The notes under the pieces are model-generated. The model saw only the letters and a program-made list of their open reading frames with translations, was not told where the DNA came from and did not search any database. DNA of 38,807 nt, taken from the NCBI GenBank assembly GCA_045595165.1, contig JAZNZY010000002.1, positions 1-38,807 of the forward strand, written 5' to 3'. Below, in pieces: positions 1 to 7,886 of the stretch; position 1 is the stretch's first letter, and each line of letters starts with the position of its first letter. The position numbers were made by a program, and so were the translations under genes. Source of the stretch: SFLA01 sp045595165 (GTDB lineage Bacteria > Bacillota > Clostridia > Oscillospirales > CAG-382).

Positions 1-1946
1 TGTATTCCGCATCCAGATTTGCGGATATGATCTTCCGCAACGCTTCCTACTGCGATGGATATTTTACCGTCAAGGGACTTAAAAAAGGGGAGTTTATCAC
101 CGCTTCCGACGGAACGACTCTAATCTTCGGAGGGGAAAACATCACCGTATCTACACCCTGCGGAACGTTTGAAAACTGCTCCCTTTGGATAACCAATCAC
201 GAGAATACTACCTACAGCACGTATTACAAGACCGATGTAGGTATCGTTAAGCAGGAGAAAAAGGATTCCCTCGTTACCGAAACGAGAACCCTTAAAAACT
301 ACCGCATATTCGGCGGAAAAGGATTGCTTCCATTTGCGGCGGGAAATATGTGGGAATACGATGCAGGGTATAACAGTGAAATTATGAGCCACAGTTGTGT
401 GTTTACGGTATGCCACGCAGATAAAGATAGTATAATAATTTCCGGCAACAACGAAATACACCGCCACAAGTACGATGAAAACTCGTGGCTGGATATGATA
501 CAGCAGATAAGAAGCGAATATTGGGTTGAAAGCGGCGACGGCAGGGAATTGATACAAGACGTTTCCCGCGCAGTTGAACGGGCAGACGCTTTGGCAAAAA
601 CTCCTATGGAAAAAGCACACACCAAGGCGGCGTGCTCGGTTGTAAGAAGAATTCTGGATACAGATCCCGCCTTTAATCCCAATTACACCGCCACGGGACA
701 TTGGAACTTTTTTGAACGTAACGTTATTACCGTTTACGGTGCAAAAGCCGTTATGACCGACGATTTCCGTTGGTCCTTTGAGTGGAAGCGGGACCCTTCG
801 GAAGCGCTTCTGTGCAACGATATTTACGGCATACTCCAGGATGCGGTGGGGTGCTTGTGGTCGGATGAGTTTAAAGCAGGCGCATCCTTTGAGCATACCC
901 ATTTGCTGTGGGACGAGATCCCCATAAAAACTCTCGTAAACTGCGAAGCGGTGGATGAAATTACCGTAAAAGCGGGCACATTTAAGGATTGTCTTAAAAT
1001 AACCCTTGATATTTCCGAATACCCTTCAGGTCTTGAATACCGAGGCGGCAAAAAGGAATATTACTTTGCAAAGGGAATCGGTATTATAAAAACGGTAAAC
1101 TATTTTTATAAAGGCGCAGTTACTGCCACTTACGAATTGGAGTCATTTGTCGGCGAGGGCGAGGGCTATATGCCCCTTGTTGACGGTGCGTCCCGCTCCT
1201 ATGTGGGCGTAAACCTTACGGACGGAGACGTGTGCGGCGAAAACTGCTATTTCGTGAAGGACGAAGACGGCAACACCATTTTGTTTGAGGACCGTATCGG
1301 CGTGCGCAAAAAGCTTGAGCCTATCAGCGATTACAGTTCCATTCACGGCGAAAATATCGAAGATGAGCTTTGGGAAGCGGGCAAGCACGATGAAAGCAGA
1401 TTAAAGCACGATATAAATAATTTCCATCTGCTTTGCCATTTCCTCGGCAGGTCGGGTAGATATTGGAACGCTGTGGAAAAAGCCGTGGCGTGGAACAAAT
1501 ACCGTCTTAAGATAATGGAAGACCTTAACGGCGACGGCACGGTACCTCAGGCTTGGTTGGGCTTGTATGCCGCCACCCAGCTCAGAACGGGTTGCGCTCT
1601 TTGCGGTCTTGGCAGACCGGAGGAGGGAAAGCCCTTTTTGCAAGCATCGCTGGATAGCTTTGTAAAATGGGAGGCTATCCCCAAAGATACTCCGATGGAC
1701 GTAGGCGATCCGCTTATCTACGGCGGAATTAAGCTTGTAAAAGGCACGGAGCTTTTGCTTCTTCCCAACGGCGAATATGACCGTGTGAGCAGGGATTATC
1801 CCTATCTGTTCCGTGACCGAATTGGCTTGCTGGAACACGCCGTAACCGCGCCCCACGGTTGGGAATGGTTTGACGGAGTGCGGAATGAACAGTGGTTTAA
1901 GGATTTTACCGAAAAAGTAAAAGCCGCCTCCGCCGAACAGAAATGA
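1..1946 (+). CDS. Hypothetical protein with duplicated GTF-xx-C modules, 5' end outside window
   Basis: I do not recognise this protein. The frame is open back to base 3 without a stop and no ribosome binding site precedes the first ATG at 27, so the gene very probably begins upstream. Counting from the ATG at 27 there are 639 residues. A short module is seen twice: residues about 43-75 (TPCGTFENC ... VGIVK) and about 313-353 (VKAGTFKDC ... GIGIIK). The second is followed by an alpha-rich C-terminal third containing a D-N-G-D-G-T stretch near residue 500. Such GTF-x-DC ... YY ... G-G/V-G-I-I-K modules occur in secreted or surface beta-sheet proteins (DUF3108/TapB-like), but that link is a resemblance only. 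No signal peptide or membrane segment is visible in the part present. A strong bidirectional terminator follows directly. Confidence 0.75.
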   Translation, partial: YSASRFADMIFRNASYCDGYFTVKGLKKGEFITASDGTTLIFGGENITVSTPCGTFENCSLWITNHENTTYSTYYKTDVGIVKQEKKDSLVTETRTLKNYRIFGGKGLLPFAAGNMWEYDAGYNSEIMSHSCVFTVCHADKDSIIISGNNEIHRHKYDENSWLDMIQQIRSEYWVESGDGRELIQDVSRAVERADALAKTPMEKAHTKAACSVVRRILDTDPAFNPNYTATGHWNFFERNVITVYGAKAVMTDDFRWSFEWKRDPSEALLCNDIYGILQDAVGCLWSDEFKAGASFEHTHLLWDEIPIKTLVNCEAVDEITVKAGTFKDCLKITLDISEYPSGLEYRGGKKEYYFAKGIGIIKTVNYFYKGAVTATYELESFVGEGEGYMPLVDGASRSYVGVNLTDGDVCGENCYFVKDEDGNTILFEDRIGVRKKLEPISDYSSIHGENIEDELWEAGKHDESRLKHDINNFHLLCHFLGRSGRYWNAVEKAVAWNKYRLKIMEDLNGDGTVPQAWLGLYAATQLRTGCALCGLGRPEEGKPFLQASLDSFVKWEAIPKDTPMDVGDPLIYGGIKLVKGTELLLLPNGEYDRVSRDYPYLFRDRIGLLEHAVTAPHGWEWFDGVRNEQWFKDFTEKVKAASAEQK

Positions 1947-1950
1947 ATAC

Positions 1951-1981
1951 AAAAAAAACCTCGGATAACCCGAGGTTTTTT
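1951..1981. terminator. Bidirectional intrinsic terminator
   Basis: Six-bp stem CCTCGG/CCGAGG (1959-1964 with 1970-1975), 5-nt loop, preceded by eight A and followed by six T, so it can terminate transcripts from either side. It sits between two convergent genes. Confidence 0.9.
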
Positions 1982-1985
1982 ACGT

Positions 1986-2276
1986 CTATTTTTTGTTTTT
2001 CAATTCTCTCTCAAGCCAGATTGTGCCGATCTCGAACGCATCGAAAAAGCTCTTTTTCTCGCACTGCTTAACGACCTTCTGGGCGAAGGAAACGTTTTCG
2101 TCGGTATCCTGAATCTGAACGAGAACGCGGGTGGCAACCTCAAGGTCGCCGTCCTTTTTGGTTTCAAGTATATTCATAAAAAGAATATATTTATCATCGG
2201 GATAGCCGTAAAACAGAAATCTGCCCTGTCTTACCAACGGCTTACCCTTATACATAAGAGTATTAACGTCTGCCAT
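1986..2276 (-). CDS. Small conserved-looking hypothetical protein downstream of ireB
   Basis: A 96-residue soluble protein that I do not recognise. It starts at an ATG two bases after the ireB stop codon, with an AGAGAGG ribosome binding site inside the end of ireB, so the two are co-transcribed and probably translationally coupled. It has a hydrophobic, probably beta-stranded centre (GYPDDKYILFMNILETKK, then ATRVLVQIQDTD) and a charged helical end rich in Lys and Glu (WLERELKNKK). It has no cysteine cluster, signal peptide or membrane segment. In Bacilli the genes beside ireB (yrzL) are ruvX/yrrK and a DUF1292 gene, and this protein matches neither by eye. A function in the IreB/PASTA-kinase circuit is only a guess from position. 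Confidence 0.75.
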   Translation of the reverse strand: MADVNTLMYKGKPLVRQGRFLFYGYPDDKYILFMNILETKKDGDLEVATRVLVQIQDTDENVSFAQKVVKQCEKKSFFDAFEIGTIWLERELKNKK

Positions 2277-2278
2277 TT

Positions 2279-2551
2279 TTAGTTACCTCTCTTGGGTGAG
2301 GCTTTAAGATAGCTTTGAACAAGTATCTTTAAAAGCTCATCTCTGTCTATCTTGGTAATGATCGTTCTTGCGTTGTTGTGGTTGGTGATATAGGTGGGGT
2401 CACCGGAAAGGATGTAACCTACAATCTGGTTAATGGGATTATATCCCTTTTCGGTAAGAGAATTGTATACCGATTGCAACGCCATACGTATTTCCAATTC
2501 TTTTTGTTCCTGTATGGAAAAAGGTACTGTCTTTGTTGAATTTTCTCTCAT
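2279..2551 (-). CDS. ireB: IreB family regulatory phosphoprotein (UPF0297)
   Basis: IreB is a small dimeric protein. In Enterococcus faecalis it is phosphorylated by the PASTA kinase IreK, dephosphorylated by IreP, and tunes intrinsic cephalosporin resistance. This 90-residue protein carries the family signature: an N-terminal T-K-T-V-P-F segment, then A-L-x-S-V-Y-N-S-L-x-E-K-G-Y-N-P, and I-x-Q-I-V-G-Y-I-L-S-G-D-P-x-Y-I in the centre, followed by the N-A-R/I-x-K-x-x-R-D-E-L-L block. Length fits the family. The N-terminal threonines T6 and T8 are the likely phospho-acceptors by analogy with the E. faecalis protein. A GGAGGG site precedes the ATG and a sigma-A promoter lies about 40 bp upstream. 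The likely cognate kinase and phosphatase are encoded at 21783-23855 and 21026-21778. Confidence 0.93.
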   Translation of the reverse strand: MRENSTKTVPFSIQEQKELEIRMALQSVYNSLTEKGYNPINQIVGYILSGDPTYITNHNNARTIITKIDRDELLKILVQSYLKASPKRGN

Positions 2552-2588
2552 CTGTATACCCTCCGTTGTTTTAATATCTGTTAATTCA

Positions 2589-2617
2589 ATTATACATTAC
2601 CCAAAACCATATTTCAA
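2589..2617 (-). promoter_or_regulatory. Sigma-A promoter of ireB
   Basis: On the minus strand, -35 TTGAAA (2612-2617), 17-bp spacer, -10 TATAAT (2589-2594), about 38 bases from the ireB start codon. The -35 hexamer lies inside the 14-bp inverted repeat at 2602-2634. Confidence 0.75.
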
Positions 2618-2634
2618 GGGGAAATATGGTTTTG
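2602..2634 (-). terminator. Long inverted repeat after pheT; possible terminator
   Basis: Perfect 14-bp inverted repeat CAAAACCATATTTC / GAAATATGGTTTTG around a 5-nt loop, 41 bases past the pheT stop. The only T-tract is the TTTT inside the 3' arm, so termination would depend on A/T pairs at the stem base; it is therefore an atypical terminator. It overlaps the -35 and spacer of the ireB promoter and could instead be an operator. No other terminator candidate for the pheST operon is visible. Confidence 0.4.
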
Positions 2635-2674
2635 AGTAGAATTTGTTTTTGGGTGGTTTTTTAGGGAGTTGATT

Positions 2675-5062
2675 TTATGCTCTCATTACTATGCCGTGTT
2701 CTGCTTCAAGCTTTTTGAGCAGCTTGTTTATAGCGTTATCAGCTTCGGTATCGGAAAGCGTTCTGTCGGAAGCGCGGAGCGTAAGTCTGAACGCAACGCT
2801 CTTCTTTCCTTCGGGAACGCCCTTGCCTTTGTAAAGGTCAAAAGCAACGATATTTTCAAGGGATTTGCCGCAGTATTTCTTTGCCGCCGCATAAACGGTT
2901 GCGGCTGTCTGGTCATCGTCCATAAGTAAAGCGATATCGCGCTCCATAGCGGGATATACAGCCAAAGGCTTGTAATCCTTCTTGCCGCTGGTAGTTGCAA
3001 GAGCGGCGGGAACATTGATTTCTGCGGCGTAAACGGGTACGTCGATATCGAAATTATTCGCTACGGTAGGATGTACCTGACCGAGAACACCGATAACCGT
3101 GTTGCTCTTGGAGATCACTGCGCATCTGCCGGGGTGGTAAGAGGGATTGTTTTCCTCTGCTTCTATAGTGTAATCGCGGATGTTGAGCTTATCAAGTAAG
3201 CCTTCAACGTATCCCTTGAGATCGTAAAAATCTTCGCTTCCGTCAAAGAATGCCATGGTAAGCACCTTGTGCTCTTTGGACATTTCCGTTTCATCGGGGA
3301 AGTATACACAAGCGTTTTCAAACAGATGACAGCTTTGTGCGCGCATATTTTTATTAAGCGCAACTACCTCAAGCATAGAGGGGAGTGCGGTGGTACGCAT
3401 TACGGAAGTATCGTCGCCCAGAGGATTGATAAGCTTAATGTTATTTCTGCAAACGCTGTCCTCGGGAAGATTTATCATATCATACCACTTGGGGGAGATA
3501 AAGGAATAGGTATAAACCTCGTTGAATCCGTATGCGGTCATAGTGGAAAGCATATTGGAAACAAACTTTTGCTCTTCGGTATATTTACCTTCCTTTGCCT
3601 CTGCTTTAAACAAAGTGGGGGTTATGTTTGCATATCCGTACAGACGTGCAACTTCTTCTGCTATATCTGCGGTGGTAACAACGTCGCTTCTGTAGGGAGA
3701 AACGATAAGGTTACCCTTTCCGTCTGAAATGAGATCCAGAGGCGCAAGCAGCTCACTCTGCTTTTCAAGGGAAAGATCGGTGCCCAGAAGTGCGTTTACA
3801 CGCTCCCAGTCATAGGGGATAACGGTAGGCTCGATATTTACGTTGCAAACGTCTATCATACCGTCAACCACTTCTCCGCAACCGAGGAGCTGTACCAATT
3901 CACAAGCTCTTTCCAGAGCGGGAACGGTGTTGACCGGAGGAAGTCCCTTTTCAAACTTCGCGCTGGATTCGGTACGCAGGTTAACTGCACGGGAGGTAAG
4001 ACGGATATTCATTCTTGCAAAGTTTGCGGATTCGAATACTACGGTGTTGGTGGTATCGAGGATTTCGCTGTTCTCACCGCCCATAATACCTGCAAGTGCA
4101 ACGGGCTTTTCGCCGTCCGCAATACAAAGCATATCGGAGGTAAGCTCGTGTATGTTTCCGTCAAGAGTGGTGATTTTTTCACCTGTTTTGGCATTTCTTA
4201 CAATAATTTCCTTGGAGGAAATGTAGTTGTAATCGAAGGCGTGCATAGGCTGACCGTACTCAAGCATTACGTAGTTGGTAATATCAACTATATTATTTAT
4301 GGGGCGCACGCCTGCGCTTCTCAGCTTTGCTCTCAGCCACAGAGGGGAGGGAGCAATTTTTACATTCTTTATAACCTTTGCGGAATATCTGGGGCAAAGC
4401 TCGGTGTTTTCAACCTTAACGGAGATGTATTTGGAAATATCGTCGCCGTCGTTTGCGGGCTTTACAACGGGTTTATTTATGCGGAGATCGGTACCGAATG
4501 AAGCGGCAACCTCTCTTGCAATACCAAGATAAGAAAGACAATCGGGACGGTTGAAGGTAAGCTCAAATTCTACTAAAGTATCGTTAAGCAGGCACACATC
4601 GCGGATATCGTCACCGGGTTTGCAATCTTCCCGGAGTATAAATATACCGTCTTCGATAGCATAAGGGAAATCGTGGGTGGTAAGTCCCAATTCGCCGAGA
4701 GAGCACATCATACCCTGAGATACTACGCCTCTCAATTTACCGCTTTTAATAACCTTTCCGCCGGGCAGATGCGCGCCGTCAAGACAAGCGGGAACGAGAT
4801 CGCCAACGGAAACGTTTTGCGCGCCGGTAACTATCTGTACGTTTTCTTCCTTTCCAACGTCTACCTGGCAGATCCACAGATGGTCGCTGTCAGGATGGCG
4901 CTCCATAGTCATAACCTTACCTACAACTACGTTGGTAATATCCTCGCCAAGGATCTCATAACCCTCAACCTTTGTACCGGTGTGGGTAAGCACTTCCGCA
5001 AATTCTCTGGGAGTGCAGCCAATATCTACGTATTCTTTAAGCCAATTAAGTGGTGTTTTCAT
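2675..5062 (-). CDS. pheT: Phenylalanine--tRNA ligase beta subunit
   Basis: PheT forms the (alpha-beta)2 PheRS that charges tRNA-Phe; the beta chain carries editing and tRNA-binding domains. The 795-residue length is typical of the bacterial long form. Visible domains in order: N-terminal B1 segment with MKTPLNWLKEYVD, an OB-fold tRNA-binding domain (residues about 40-155, VGKVMTMERHPDSDHLWICQVDVG), B3/B4 editing region (about 210-390, with the YGQPMHAFD and G-I-M-G-G segments), B5 (about 405-475), the catalytic-like core (about 490-690) and the C-terminal FDX-ACB anticodon-binding domain (about 700-795, Y-P-A-M-E-R-D-I-A). It follows pheS by 18 bases with an AAGGAG site, so it is the last gene of the minus operon. 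Confidence 0.98.
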   Translation of the reverse strand: MKTPLNWLKEYVDIGCTPREFAEVLTHTGTKVEGYEILGEDITNVVVGKVMTMERHPDSDHLWICQVDVGKEENVQIVTGAQNVSVGDLVPACLDGAHLPGGKVIKSGKLRGVVSQGMMCSLGELGLTTHDFPYAIEDGIFILREDCKPGDDIRDVCLLNDTLVEFELTFNRPDCLSYLGIAREVAASFGTDLRINKPVVKPANDGDDISKYISVKVENTELCPRYSAKVIKNVKIAPSPLWLRAKLRSAGVRPINNIVDITNYVMLEYGQPMHAFDYNYISSKEIIVRNAKTGEKITTLDGNIHELTSDMLCIADGEKPVALAGIMGGENSEILDTTNTVVFESANFARMNIRLTSRAVNLRTESSAKFEKGLPPVNTVPALERACELVQLLGCGEVVDGMIDVCNVNIEPTVIPYDWERVNALLGTDLSLEKQSELLAPLDLISDGKGNLIVSPYRSDVVTTADIAEEVARLYGYANITPTLFKAEAKEGKYTEEQKFVSNMLSTMTAYGFNEVYTYSFISPKWYDMINLPEDSVCRNNIKLINPLGDDTSVMRTTALPSMLEVVALNKNMRAQSCHLFENACVYFPDETEMSKEHKVLTMAFFDGSEDFYDLKGYVEGLLDKLNIRDYTIEAEENNPSYHPGRCAVISKSNTVIGVLGQVHPTVANNFDIDVPVYAAEINVPAALATTSGKKDYKPLAVYPAMERDIALLMDDDQTAATVYAAAKKYCGKSLENIVAFDLYKGKGVPEGKKSVAFRLTLRASDRTLSDTEADNAINKLLKKLEAEHGIVMRA

Positions 5063-5080
5063 TATACTGCTCTCCTTTCG

Positions 5081-6100
5081 TTAAAATTGTCCGAGGAAAC
5101 GGATATCGTTTTCATAAAGATGACGCATATCGTCAATACCGTAGCTGGTCATAACGACACGCTCAATACCCATACCGAAAGCAAGACCGCTGTAAATCTC
5201 GGGGTCTATACCGCCTGCTTTAAGTACGTTGGGGTGTACCAGACCTGCGCCGAGAAGCTCTATCCAGCCTTCGCCCTTGCACAGACGGCATCCCTTGCCG
5301 CCGCATACGAAGCAGGAGACGTCAACTTCTGCACTGGGCTCGGTAAAGGGGAAATTGTGGGGACGGAAGCGGGTTTTGGTATCGCTGCCGAACATTTCCT
5401 TTGCCCACAGCTCCAGCAGACCCTTAAGGTCGCCCAGAGTTATGTTTTTATCTATAACCAATCCCTCAAGCTGATGGAACATAGGGGAGTGGGTAGCGTC
5501 AACCTCATCACAGCGGTAAACTCTGCCGGGAGAGATTATTCTTATAGGAGGTGTCATAGTCTTCATTGCACGGATCTGTACGGGAGAGGTCTGTGTACGA
5601 AGCAGGGTAGTATCGTTAATATAGAAGGTATCCTGAAAATCTCTGGAGGGGTGGTCGGCAGGTGCGTTAAGAGCGTCAAAGTTGTTGTATGCGCTTTCGA
5701 CCTCGGGACCTTCCACGATGTCAAATCCCAGACCTACGAATATCTCCTTCATCCGGTTTTCAACCTGTGTGATGGGGTGAAGCTTGCCGATCGTCTTTAT
5801 CTTTGCGGGCATGGTAACATCAAGCTTTTCTTTAACGAGAGCGTTTTTAAGCTCTTCGGAAGCAAGGGCAGCGCCCTTTTCCTCAAGCATTGCTTCTATG
5901 TTTGCTCTTACAGTATTTGCGTATGCGCCGATAACGGGTCTTTCCTCGGCGGTAAGTGCGCCCATTCCGCGGAGTATTGCGGTGAGTGCGCCTTTTTTGC
6001 CCAGATATTTTATTCTTACTGCTTCCAGCGAAGCTTTATCTGAAGCAGATGCGATCTCCTGCGCGGCGGCAACAGAGATGTTATCAAGTTGTGCTTTCAT
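5081..6100 (-). CDS. pheS: Phenylalanine--tRNA ligase alpha subunit
   Basis: Catalytic subunit of PheRS, a class II synthetase that activates phenylalanine and transfers it to tRNA-Phe. It is 339 residues, the usual size. Residues 1-85 form the N-terminal coiled-coil arm. The catalytic core follows: motif 1 region G-F-D-I-V-E-G-P-E-V-E near 125-140, the ADHPSRDFQDTFY block near 150-165, motif 2 around R-x-Y-R-x-D-x-x-D-A-T-H-S-P-x-F-H-Q-x-E-G (about 205-225), and motif 3 G-x-G-x-E-R near the C terminus. The FRPHNFPFTEPSAEVDV segment and the cysteine-rich C-V-C-G-G-K-G-C insert are as in other Clostridia. A GGAGG site lies upstream of the ATG. It follows mtnN by 23 bases; no T-box leader precedes it, so control is through the operon promoter. 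Confidence 0.98.
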   Translation of the reverse strand: MKAQLDNISVAAAQEIASASDKASLEAVRIKYLGKKGALTAILRGMGALTAEERPVIGAYANTVRANIEAMLEEKGAALASEELKNALVKEKLDVTMPAKIKTIGKLHPITQVENRMKEIFVGLGFDIVEGPEVESAYNNFDALNAPADHPSRDFQDTFYINDTTLLRTQTSPVQIRAMKTMTPPIRIISPGRVYRCDEVDATHSPMFHQLEGLVIDKNITLGDLKGLLELWAKEMFGSDTKTRFRPHNFPFTEPSAEVDVSCFVCGGKGCRLCKGEGWIELLGAGLVHPNVLKAGGIDPEIYSGLAFGMGIERVVMTSYGIDDMRHLYENDIRFLGQF

Positions 6101-6123
6101 TTATTTTTATTCCTCCGTAAAAC

Positions 6124-6780
6124 TTACTGTTTTGCTATGTATTCGGATATGATAGCCGCTTTTTCTGCGGCAACGGCGGCGAATTGATCGAATATCTTTT
6201 CGTCTGCCGCGAAATCGCTTATTGCTCTTATAATAACAAAGGGTACCTTGTTGTTAAAACAAACGTGAGCAATAGCCGCGCCCTCCATTTCGGTACAGAG
6301 CGCATCGGGATATTCGGCAAAAATATCATCTCTCTGCTTCTCGGTAGAAACAAAGCAATCTCCCGTGACCACCGTACCCACACGGTAAGGGATATTGTTT
6401 TCCACGCAGGCTGTTACGGCAGTGTCCGCCATATTTTTGTCGGAACGAATATACTTGTCGCCTACCATATCCACCACGATGGAAACGGGCTTGAAATCGT
6501 GATATGCGGCTTTTTCGGCTATGATGATATCGCCGATATTCATTCCCTCTGCAAGTCCTCCTGCCGTGCCCGTGTTGATGATACGGTTGGGCTCGTACTT
6601 ATCTATAAGACGCTGGGTAAGAGATGCGGCGTTAACTTTTCCAATACCGCATTGGCATATTATCATGGTGTCGTCGCCGTTTTGAGCAACGAAAATACCG
6701 TTTTCCGTTTCTTTTGCGCCAAAGGTTTTGCAAAGTGTTTCCACTTCAATCTTCATTGCGCCGATAATTGCTGTGGTCAT
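6124..6780 (-). CDS. mtnN: 5'-methylthioadenosine/S-adenosylhomocysteine nucleosidase
   Basis: MtnN (Pfs) cleaves adenine from MTA and SAH, removing methyltransferase product inhibitors and feeding methionine/AI-2 metabolism. The 218-residue length is close to the ~230 of the family. Visible hallmarks are the start IIGAMKIEVETL with the conserved glutamate E12, the I-I-N-T-G-T-A-G-G-L loop near residue 75, the C-T-E-M-E-G-A-A-I-A-H-V block near 170 that holds the ribose-binding Met-Glu, and I-R-A-I-S-D-F-A near 192 with the catalytic Asp. It starts 5 bases after the rpoD stop, with a GGAG site in the end of rpoD. Its place between rpoD and pheS is not a standard arrangement I know, but strand and spacing mark it as an operon member. 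Confidence 0.96.
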   Translation of the reverse strand: MTTAIIGAMKIEVETLCKTFGAKETENGIFVAQNGDDTMIICQCGIGKVNAASLTQRLIDKYEPNRIINTGTAGGLAEGMNIGDIIIAEKAAYHDFKPVSIVVDMVGDKYIRSDKNMADTAVTACVENNIPYRVGTVVTGDCFVSTEKQRDDIFAEYPDALCTEMEGAAIAHVCFNNKVPFVIIRAISDFAADEKIFDQFAAVAAEKAAIISEYIAKQ

Positions 6781-6785
6781 ATTTC

Positions 6786-7886
6786 TTACTCCAGATAATC
6801 CTTTAATTTTTTGCTTCTGCTGGGATGACGGAGCTTACGGAGCGCCTTTGCCTCTATCTGGCGGATACGCTCGCGGGTAATATCAAAAACCTTGCCCACT
6901 TCTTCAAGAGTGCGAGGTCTGCCGTCTTCAAGGCCGAAACGAAGCTTGAGCACGCTTTCCTCACGGGGAGTGAGGGTTTTGAGTACCTCGATAAGCTGTT
7001 CACGAAGCATCATGGAGTTTGCCGCTTCGGAGGGGGCGGGAGTCTTGTCGTCTGCAATAAAATCTCCCAGATGGCTGTCCTCTTCTTCGCCTATGGGCAT
7101 TTCCAGAGAAACGGGCTCCTGAGCGATTTTCAGAATCTCGCGCACCTTTTCTGCGGGTATTTTCATTTCTTCTGCGATTTCCTCGTCGGTGGGATCTCTT
7201 CCCAGTTCCTGCAAAAGCTGACGGGATACACGTAAAACCTTGTTTATTGTTTCAACCATATGAACGGGAACACGAATGGTTCTCGCCTGGTCTGCAATAG
7301 CTCTGGTAATTGCCTGTCTTATCCACCAGGTAGCATAGGTGGAGAACTTAAATCCCTTGCCGTAATCGAACTTTTCAACGGCTTTCATAAGACCCAGGTT
7401 ACCTTCCTGAATAAGATCGAGGAAGAACATACCGCGGTTAACGTATCTCTTTGCAATACTTACAACCAGACGAAGGTTTGCTTCAACCAACTGTTGCTTT
7501 GCCGCCGTATCGCCGTTTACCATGCGTTCTGCAAGCTCGTGCTCCTTTTCGGGCGTGAGCAGAGGCACTTTGCCGATATCCTTAAGATACATTCTTACGG
7601 GATCGTCTACCGCTACGCCTTCCTGCGCCAGCAGAACCTCTACTTCTTCTGGGTTATCGTCGATTGTGTCTTCAAAATCCTCGTCGGGCATTTCGAAAGC
7701 GGAAGCATCTATATCGTGAGTTACTTCTATTCCGTGGGATTCCAACGCTTCAAAGGTCTTCTCCAACGCTTCCATAGAAGAATCGGTATCGTCCAGCGCC
7801 TCCATAACCTCTTCTGCGGTTATACTTCCTTTGGCTTTCGCCTTTTCGATAAGTTCAGCCGCTATTTGCTTTTGGGTCTTTTCCAT
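6786..7886 (-). CDS. rpoD: RNA polymerase primary sigma factor (sigma-70/SigA)
   Basis: Housekeeping sigma factor directing RNA polymerase to TTGACA/TATAAT promoters. The 366-residue length matches the short SigA of Firmicutes. Domains in order: acidic region 1.1 (residues 1-90), region 1.2 (DDPVRMYLKDIGKVPLLTPE, about 95-115), region 2 with the core-binding and -10 recognition helices (DLIQEGNLGLMKAVEKFDY, then F-S-T-Y-A-T-W-W-I-R-Q-A-I-T-R-A), region 3 (about 205-280) and region 4 ending with the -35 recognition helix (T-R-E-R-I-R-Q-I-E-A-K-A-L-R-K-L). The dnaG stop and rpoD start are adjacent (TAAATG), with a strong AGGAGG site inside dnaG, giving the dnaG-rpoD pair of the macromolecular synthesis operon. 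The consensus promoters in this window agree with its conserved DNA-binding helices. Confidence 0.98.
   Translation of the reverse strand: MEKTQKQIAAELIEKAKAKGSITAEEVMEALDDTDSSMEALEKTFEALESHGIEVTHDIDASAFEMPDEDFEDTIDDNPEEVEVLLAQEGVAVDDPVRMYLKDIGKVPLLTPEKEHELAERMVNGDTAAKQQLVEANLRLVVSIAKRYVNRGMFFLDLIQEGNLGLMKAVEKFDYGKGFKFSTYATWWIRQAITRAIADQARTIRVPVHMVETINKVLRVSRQLLQELGRDPTDEEIAEEMKIPAEKVREILKIAQEPVSLEMPIGEEEDSHLGDFIADDKTPAPSEAANSMMLREQLIEVLKTLTPREESVLKLRFGLEDGRPRTLEEVGKVFDITRERIRQIEAKALRKLRHPSRSKKLKDYLE

Noticed and set aside
4673..6043. A 456-codon open frame on the plus strand opposite pheT and pheS
   Set aside because: Antisense to conserved synthetase genes, without a ribosome site or recognisable motifs.
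6101..6123. T-box or other riboswitch before pheS
   Set aside because: Only 23 bases separate mtnN and pheS, and no specifier or antiterminator structure is possible there.
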